32,048 nt of DNA from positions 1-32,048 of the forward strand of contig NZ_JABFCN010000059.1 in assembly GCF_013087515.1 (NCBI RefSeq), written 5' to 3'. Shown here piece after piece: positions 32,036 through 32,048 of this stretch. The notes below the pieces were generated by a model. It was not told where the DNA came from and did not search any database. It saw only the letters and a program-made list of their open reading frames with translations. Made by a program: the position numbers and the translations under genes. Each line of letters starts with the position of its first letter. The first letter of the stretch is position 1. Source of the stretch: Rhizobium sophorae (lineage in GTDB: Bacteria > Pseudomonadota > Alphaproteobacteria > Rhizobiales > Rhizobiaceae).

Positions 32036-32048
32036 GCCTGACGAGCTA
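31992..32048 (-). tRNA. Initiator tRNA-fMet (CAT), partial, cut by window edge
   Basis: The minus strand ends in CCA (TGG at 31992-31994 on plus). The T arm with GGTTCAAATCC and the anticodon arm CTCATAA are visible, with the anticodon stem TCAGG/CCTGA. The sequence agrees with the rhizobial initiator form rather than the elongator. The 5' acceptor strand and D arm lie beyond the window. Confidence 0.85.

Noticed and set aside
1..32048. CRISPR arrays, long tandem repeats or riboswitches
   Set aside because: No regularly spaced repeats and no recognisable riboswitch core were seen on reading both strands.

Overview
The window comes from an alphaproteobacterium, most likely a member of the Rhizobiales. 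The evidence is the overall GC-rich codon use, the style of the initiator tRNA at the right edge, and a second-type (accessory) nuo cluster. It looks like an accessory region with several broken genes and element remnants. No replication or core ribosomal genes are present, so the replicon type cannot be decided.

Left part (1-13683). A large regulator with a winged-helix domain, an NB-ARC-like ATPase and a helical repeat tail (527-3433) converges on an MFS transporter (3417-4625, minus). Divergent from the transporter is a run of small oxidative or detoxifying enzymes: a VOC protein, an ABM-type monooxygenase, two SDRs, a lipocalin-like protein, a metallo-beta-lactamase-fold hydrolase, an aldo/keto reductase and an intradiol dioxygenase. 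Five of these carry Tat-type leaders and two carry Sec-type leaders, so most of the set appears to act in the periplasm. A LysR regulator is divergent from the last three. The run is partly decayed: the MBL gene has two frame breaks, and fragments of a DsbA-like protein and a Spinster-type MFS protein lie in the middle.

Middle (13684-14760). This is a junk zone with the 3' part of an IS3-family transposase joined directly to the C-terminal end of a superfamily 1 helicase, followed by a terminator-like hairpin and a 14-bp copy of the 3' end of tRNA-fMet.

Right part (15060-31584). This is a complete respiratory complex I gene set in a non-canonical order. On the plus strand it reads J, K, an MrpD/NuoL-like pump, a small membrane protein, a second NuoL-like pump, M, N, A, B, C, D, E, F, G. 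On the minus strand it reads H, I and a CBS-pair protein. There are four antiporter-like subunits (two L-like, M and N) instead of three. NuoG carries an extra ferredoxin-type cysteine set and the N7 set, as in formate dehydrogenase-like proteins. Together the genes would encode an NADH:quinone oxidoreductase with altered pumping and electron-wire parts.

Right edge. An initiator tRNA (minus, cut by the window) is read into by a short open frame ending in the typical string produced when an integrase gene runs into this tRNA. With the 14-bp repeat at 14717 in the same orientation, this suggests that the whole nuo block (about 17 kb) entered as an island at tRNA-fMet. That is inference and needs a comparison with related genomes.
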